A stretch of 37,333 bases of DNA from Spirochaetaceae bacterium (GTDB lineage Bacteria > Spirochaetota > Spirochaetia > DSM-27196 > SLAA01), in NCBI GenBank assembly GCA_007695055.1, contig REEM01000052.1:1-37333 (forward strand), written 5' to 3'. The notes beneath the pieces were generated by a model. It was not told the DNA's origin, did no database searches, and saw only the letters and a program-made list of their open reading frames with translations. The position numbers and the translations under genes are program-made. The number at the start of each line of letters is the position of its first letter. Position 1 is the stretch's first letter. Of this stretch, positions 33,933-37,333 are shown piece after piece.

Positions 33933-35329
33933 GCAGATGCAAACCCGGTTAGGATCTCGCTCCAGGTGGGGTACCCAAAGGGCTCGGCCGTGAGGGCCTC
34001 CCAACTGAGTCCCTGTTGCATGGCCAGCTGCAGCGGGGCCAGAACCTCGGCCGCACTCGGCCCAACGGCCACCGCGCCCAGGATAAGACCGTCGGGGCCA
34101 ACCTGTACCTTGATCTCACCCCGGTCAGCAACGGCGCCGCCGACACCATGAGCCGTAGGTAGGAAGCTGAGCATAGAGTTGTTCCAACTGCGCCGGTGCT
34201 CGCTTGTGCCGCCCGAAAGAGCAGCTTGCGGAACTACGGTTCCAATCTGCACCAGCTGCGGATCGGTGTAGATGGCTTCCAGAAGTGGTGGGGTGGCGGC
34301 TGAGCTTGGGCGCCCGGAAATGGCGGCCGCGACACGCCGGGCCTGGTGCAGCGCATGATTTGCAGTGAATGGTGGGCCAGCTGCATCGCCGCAGGCATAG
34401 ATCCCCGGTAGCTGAGTTCCGCCTGATGCGTCAGTCTGAATGTAGCTGCCGCTTGGGTCCAACAAAGCACTACGCTCCCCCGCTCCAAGCGCAATAAACT
34501 CCAGATCAGCGGCACGGCCGGTTGCAATAAAGGCCATGGCCGCTGTGTGCTTAGTACCGTCCTTGGTGAGTGCGGTTACGGTGCGGCCACCTGACTCTGC
34601 AGTGACTACATCGACCGAGACAACTCGGCTGTCGCTATACAGGCTCACGCCGCAATCTTCTAAATGTGCCTGGAGCAGAGCTACGTACTCACGGTCAAAG
34701 CGCGGCAGTATTTCGTGTGAGCTCAACAGGGTAACCTTGCACCCAAGCCGGGCAAAAGCCTCTGCATACTCAACCCCGGTAATTCCACCACCTACCATGA
34801 TCAGCGACTCGGGAATAGTGGCAAGCATCTTGGTATGTCTGGGTGCAATAATGAGCTCCCCGTCCGGTTTGACACCGGGTGCGAAGGTCGGCTCAGAGCC
34901 GGTGGCAACTACAATGGAGTCTGCCTCAATGTCTTGTGCCGGAGCCGGACTGCTCCCGGATGCTACAGAAGGGTTCTCTGCTGGTGTGAACTGGACATGG
35001 CCCGGCTTTGCGAGCATGCCGGTACCAGACAGCACCGTCACTCCTGCCGCTTCAAGCTCTTGATGCGTCCAGGCAACTCGGGCAGCAATGCCGGTTCGTA
35101 TCTGCTCGGCGGTAGAGGCGGCCTGCGCTGGCGTCAGCCGTTCCACCCCCTCGGGCCGGTGGTGGGCCGCGTGCAGCCAACCCTTACTTGGCAGGAGACT
35201 TCCTACCGTAGTGCGCCCACCGGGGGGCGTTGTCGTAATGAGCACGGTGGACTTACCTGCCCGCGCGACCTGTCGTGCAGCTTCAAAACCTGCCGGGCCT
35301 GAGCCCAGCACCAGAACTTCGTATTTCAT
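33929..35329 (-). CDS. Pyridine nucleotide-disulfide oxidoreductase family flavoprotein lacking the redox cysteines
   Basis: A 466-residue FAD and NAD(P) protein of the lipoamide dehydrogenase / mercuric reductase / SthA fold. The FAD loop is GSGPAG (9-14), the NAD(P) loop MVGGGITGVEYAEAFARLG, and the second FAD site YACGDAAGPPF. The dimerisation domain is at the C-terminus. The usual CxxxxC disulfide is absent: residues 37-49 read GGRTTVGSLLPSK. The C-terminal catalytic His of the HPT..E motif is Tyr453 (YPTWSE). Both changes rule out dithiol-disulfide exchange. The soluble transhydrogenase SthA also has a YPT-type C-terminus, so hydride transfer between nucleotides or to a quinone or O2 is possible. 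ATG 35329 matches the family N-terminus, and the frame continues to 35377. It is the first gene of the operon ending with alaX. Confidence 0.85.
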   Translation of the reverse strand: MKYEVLVLGSGPAGFEAARQVARAGKSTVLITTTPPGGRTTVGSLLPSKGWLHAAHHRPEGVERLTPAQAASTAEQIRTGIAARVAWTHQELEAAGVTVLSGTGMLAKPGHVQFTPAENPSVASGSSPAPAQDIEADSIVVATGSEPTFAPGVKPDGELIIAPRHTKMLATIPESLIMVGGGITGVEYAEAFARLGCKVTLLSSHEILPRFDREYVALLQAHLEDCGVSLYSDSRVVSVDVVTAESGGRTVTALTKDGTKHTAAMAFIATGRAADLEFIALGAGERSALLDPSGSYIQTDASGGTQLPGIYACGDAAGPPFTANHALHQARRVAAAISGRPSSAATPPLLEAIYTDPQLVQIGTVVPQAALSGGTSEHRRSWNNSMLSFLPTAHGVGGAVADRGEIKVQVGPDGLILGAVAVGPSAAEVLAPLQLAMQQGLSWEALTAEPFGYPTWSEILTGFASA

Positions 35330-35376
35330 ATAGCGAAAGTAATATATTGTGGCCAGCTCGACAAGGGCGTATGGCA

Positions 35377-35405
35377 TTTACACTTTCGGTTCTCCGCGTT
35401 ACCTT
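35377..35405 (+). promoter_or_regulatory. Candidate promoter of the FemAB-like gene
   Basis: TTTACA and TACCTT with a 17-base spacer. The -10 box, weak at 3 of 6 consensus bases, ends 6 bases before ATG 35412. The divergent oxidoreductase gene starts at 35329. Confidence 0.4.
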
Positions 35406-35411
35406 CATCTA

Positions 35412-36527
35412 ATGCGGCTGCAGATTCAGCGAAGCGACTCCACCAATGCCTCTTCCCAGCCCTTGCCACCGGCCGAGAACCTGCTCCAAAGCGAGTTCTG
35501 GGCACGCTTTAAGGCGCTGCGAGGCCACGAGGTATTTCGTTTTGCCGTGAACGACGGGAAGGAGCAGGCCCCCCTCCGTGCCATGAGCAGACAACTCGGA
35601 GCGGATAGCTGCGGGGTGTATGTACCACACGGCCCTGAGATTGAGCCGGGCATGGGCAGCGAGGGACAACAACTGGAAACCCTGGCCGAACAACTGCGTG
35701 AGCAGCTTCCCGAGTGGTGTGTGGCGGTGCGCTTTGACCTCCCGTGGCACACGCCCTACATCGACCCTGATTATTTTGATGAAGGCGGAGATTGGCAGGG
35801 TCCACCTGCAGCTCGCATGCGCGAACTCCGGATGAACTTCGGTACCGAGAATAGGCTCTTGCGAAAGGCCCCCACCGATCTCCAACCGCCAGATACCGTG
35901 ATTGTGAATCTCGACTGTTCTGAGCAGAGTCTGCTGGCAGCAATGAAGTCCAAGACCCGCTATAACATAGGCCTGGCAACACGTCGTGGTGTTCAAGTGC
36001 GAGTTGGTCGGGAGGCGGAGTTGGACACCTTTTACCGGCTCTACGAGGAGACATCTCTACGCCAGGGAATTGCGGTCGAGGACATTCAGTATTTTGTTGA
36101 CCTCTTTCAAGCCGCCAAGGATCCTCAAGGTGCGCTGGATGACGGAGGAGCAACCTGGCCAGCATTGTACTTTGCGGAGTACAAACACAGGCCGCTTGCC
36201 GCCGCTATCGTACTGCACCATTCCACCAAGGCCTACTATCTGTACGGCGGCAGCAGCCTGGATGAACGGGATCGAATGCCGAGTTATCTCCTGCAGTGGG
36301 AGGCCATGCGCGCGGCCCGAAAGGCAGGATGCCGGAGCTACGACTTATTCGGAATTCCACCAAATAGCGCTCCACATCACCCTATGCATGGCTTATACCA
36401 GTTCAAGCTTGGATTTCCCGGGCGGGTGGAGCATTATAGAGGCTGCTGGGACTATCCGTTTCAACCGGAGCTCTACGAAACCGCGAGCGCAACAACCAGC
36501 CTGGAGTCAAATGCCTACCACCACTAG
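35412..36527 (+). CDS. FemAB-like aminoacyltransferase (peptidoglycan-bridge/GNAT fold)
   Basis: A 371-residue cytoplasmic protein of the FemAB/BacA-like acyltransferase group, whose members use aminoacyl-tRNA to add residues to peptidoglycan or proteins. Family features are LLQSEFWARFKA at the start, KSKTRYNIGLATRRGVQVRVG in the middle and FYRLYEETSLRQG. At the end come RPLAAAIVLHHSTKAYYLYGGSS, PSYLLQWEAMRAARKAG and YDLFGIPPN. The same fold carries two tandem GNAT units. The frame opens at 35349, but ATG 35412 gives the usual N-terminus and a promoter box lies just before it. Branched-peptidoglycan synthesis is one option; in Gram-negatives other acceptors are known. It lies upstream of the rhomboid gene (18-base gap). 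Confidence 0.85.
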   Translation: MRLQIQRSDSTNASSQPLPPAENLLQSEFWARFKALRGHEVFRFAVNDGKEQAPLRAMSRQLGADSCGVYVPHGPEIEPGMGSEGQQLETLAEQLREQLPEWCVAVRFDLPWHTPYIDPDYFDEGGDWQGPPAARMRELRMNFGTENRLLRKAPTDLQPPDTVIVNLDCSEQSLLAAMKSKTRYNIGLATRRGVQVRVGREAELDTFYRLYEETSLRQGIAVEDIQYFVDLFQAAKDPQGALDDGGATWPALYFAEYKHRPLAAAIVLHHSTKAYYLYGGSSLDERDRMPSYLLQWEAMRAARKAGCRSYDLFGIPPNSAPHHPMHGLYQFKLGFPGRVEHYRGCWDYPFQPELYETASATTSLESNAYHH

Positions 36528-36545
36528 GGAGAGAGGAAAGAATAC

Positions 36546-37244
36546 ATGATACCGCTTAAAGACTATCAACGATCCAAGACCTTCCCGGTTTTTAACACCT
36601 TGTTTATTCTCATCAACTCTGCGGTATTCATCTACCAACTTATTCTGCCTGGGTCCGAGTCCATGCAGTTCACGCTCACCTATGCATTCACTCCGGAACG
36701 GGTCTTGGCCGCCCCGTTGTCGGAGTGGCACACCCTGTTCACCGCACTGTTCCTGCATGGTGGCTTCATCCATTTCTTCAGTAACATGCTGTTCTTGTTT
36801 ATTTTTGGAGACAACGTAGAGGATGCGCTCGGACACTTCCGCTATTTGTTCTTCTACCTTGGAGCTGGCCTGCTCGCAGGCCTGGCCCAAGCGGCACTTG
36901 CTCCCTCACTCGCTATTCCAAACATTGGCGCATCGGGCTCCATTGCGGCGGTCCTCGGCGCCTACGTCGTGCTGTATCCCACGGCCCGAGTGCTGACACT
37001 TGTCCCTATTGGATTTTTCCTTATGAATGCAAAGTTGCCAGCCTTTGTGTTTCTGGGCGTCTGGGCCTTGCTCCAGTTCTTCTCTGGGTTCCTGACCATA
37101 ACCGGAGGTGCATTCGACAACGTTGGCTACTTCGCGCATATCGGCGGATTCGTGTTTGGAGTTGTGGTTGCCGCTACAGGCAGACGCAAGTACCTGGCAA
37201 AGTTCCGCCGACAGCGACGAGTATTCTACGGCAACTACTCTTAA
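36546..37244 (+). CDS. Rhomboid-family intramembrane serine protease
   Basis: A 232-residue membrane protease with six or seven helices. The catalytic dyad is Ser130 in GASGS and His188 in AHIGGFVFG. The supporting helix-2 motif HGGFIHFFSNMLFLFIFGDNVE carries His76 and Asn80 of the oxyanion site. WHTLFTALFLHGG precedes it. The N-terminus is short and cytoplasmic, and the C-terminus is basic (RRKYLAKFRRQRR). GAGAGGAAAG provides a ribosome-binding site. It lies 18 bases after the FemAB-like gene and is probably co-transcribed. Substrates are unknown. The active site is complete, so it is not a pseudo-rhomboid. Confidence 0.95.
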   Translation: MIPLKDYQRSKTFPVFNTLFILINSAVFIYQLILPGSESMQFTLTYAFTPERVLAAPLSEWHTLFTALFLHGGFIHFFSNMLFLFIFGDNVEDALGHFRYLFFYLGAGLLAGLAQAALAPSLAIPNIGASGSIAAVLGAYVVLYPTARVLTLVPIGFFLMNAKLPAFVFLGVWALLQFFSGFLTITGGAFDNVGYFAHIGGFVFGVVVAATGRRKYLAKFRRQRRVFYGNYS

Positions 37245-37333
37245 GGACTCGGTGCGTTATCCGGGGAGGTATCCGGGGAGGTCTCGGCGGGGTTAGGCCG
37301 GGAGCTGTCCAAGGAGGTGCGGGCGGACTCCCA
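37241..37333 (-). CDS. Possible C-terminal tail of a convergent gene (partial)
   Basis: A minus-strand frame is open from the window edge to a TAA at 37243-37241, overlapping the rhomboid stop by 2 bases. It would encode a Pro/Ser/Asp-rich tail with a TSPD duplication made by an exact 12-bp direct repeat (37259-37282). Only 30 codons are visible and other frames are also open, so this is weak. Confidence 0.3.
   Translation of the reverse strand, partial: WESARTSLDSSRPNPAETSPDTSPDNAPSP
37259..37282. repeat. 12-bp tandem duplication
   Basis: ATCCGGGGAGGT occurs twice in a row just after the rhomboid gene. The unit length, a multiple of three, fits a repeat inside a coding tail on the minus strand. 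Confidence 0.8.

Noticed and set aside
33932-34004. Longer N-terminus for the spermidine-synthase-like protein
   Set aside because: The extra codons overlap the end of the upstream oxidoreductase, and ATG 33932 forms a standard ATGA coupling with its stop.

Overview
The window carries about 27 protein-coding genes on both strands. It has no rRNA, tRNA, CRISPR array, transposase or phage gene. Base composition is mid-to-high GC, and most genes are widely conserved housekeeping, transport or signalling genes. The outer-membrane patatin (type Vd) points to a diderm bacterium. The FprA diiron flavoprotein, the Mbh-ordered Mrp antiporter, an EIIA(Ntr)-like PTS protein and the large propeller-GGDEF sensor suggest an anaerobic or microaerophilic organism. 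A free-living spirochaete is my best guess, at low to moderate confidence, and it rests on gene repertoire only. IlvD and MetH are both very close to the enterobacterial type of these enzymes.

Layout. 1-4392: end-truncated Na/Pi cotransporter (-), a DUF1007 secreted protein, a zinc-ribbon protein and ilvD (+). 4444-8964: propeller-GGDEF sensor and a DHA2-type exporter (-). 9092-10919: SlyD-like FKBP (+) facing FprA (-). 11036-14784: secreted TPR protein (-) and patatin/Omp85 protein (+), diverging around a 14-bp minisatellite. 14850-17699: an MFS transporter and a formamidopyrimidine-DNA glycosylase fused to a HAD phosphatase, 3 bases apart. 17750-20792: secreted YD-repeat-like protein, response regulator and histidine kinase, translationally coupled. 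20890-22192: IclR regulator (+) facing ptsN (-). 22458-26842: eight-gene Mrp/Mbh antiporter operon. 26929-27993: pyruvate-kinase-like protein lacking the C-terminal domain, abutting convergent metH (27994-31791). 31873-35329 (-): AlaX-type editing protein, spermidine-synthase-like protein and an oxidoreductase without redox cysteines. 35412-37244 (+): FemAB-like protein and rhomboid protease.

The points most worth following up are: the Fpg-HAD fusion; the antiporter cluster that keeps Mbh gene order but has neither full-length MrpA nor hydrogenase genes; the C-domain-less pyruvate kinase relative; the oxidoreductase that lost its CxxxxC pair and catalytic His; the three-gene YD-protein/two-component unit; and a recurrent arrangement in which a sigma70-like -10 box lies only 6-9 bases before an ATG or GTG that has no Shine-Dalgarno sequence, which predicts leaderless mRNAs.
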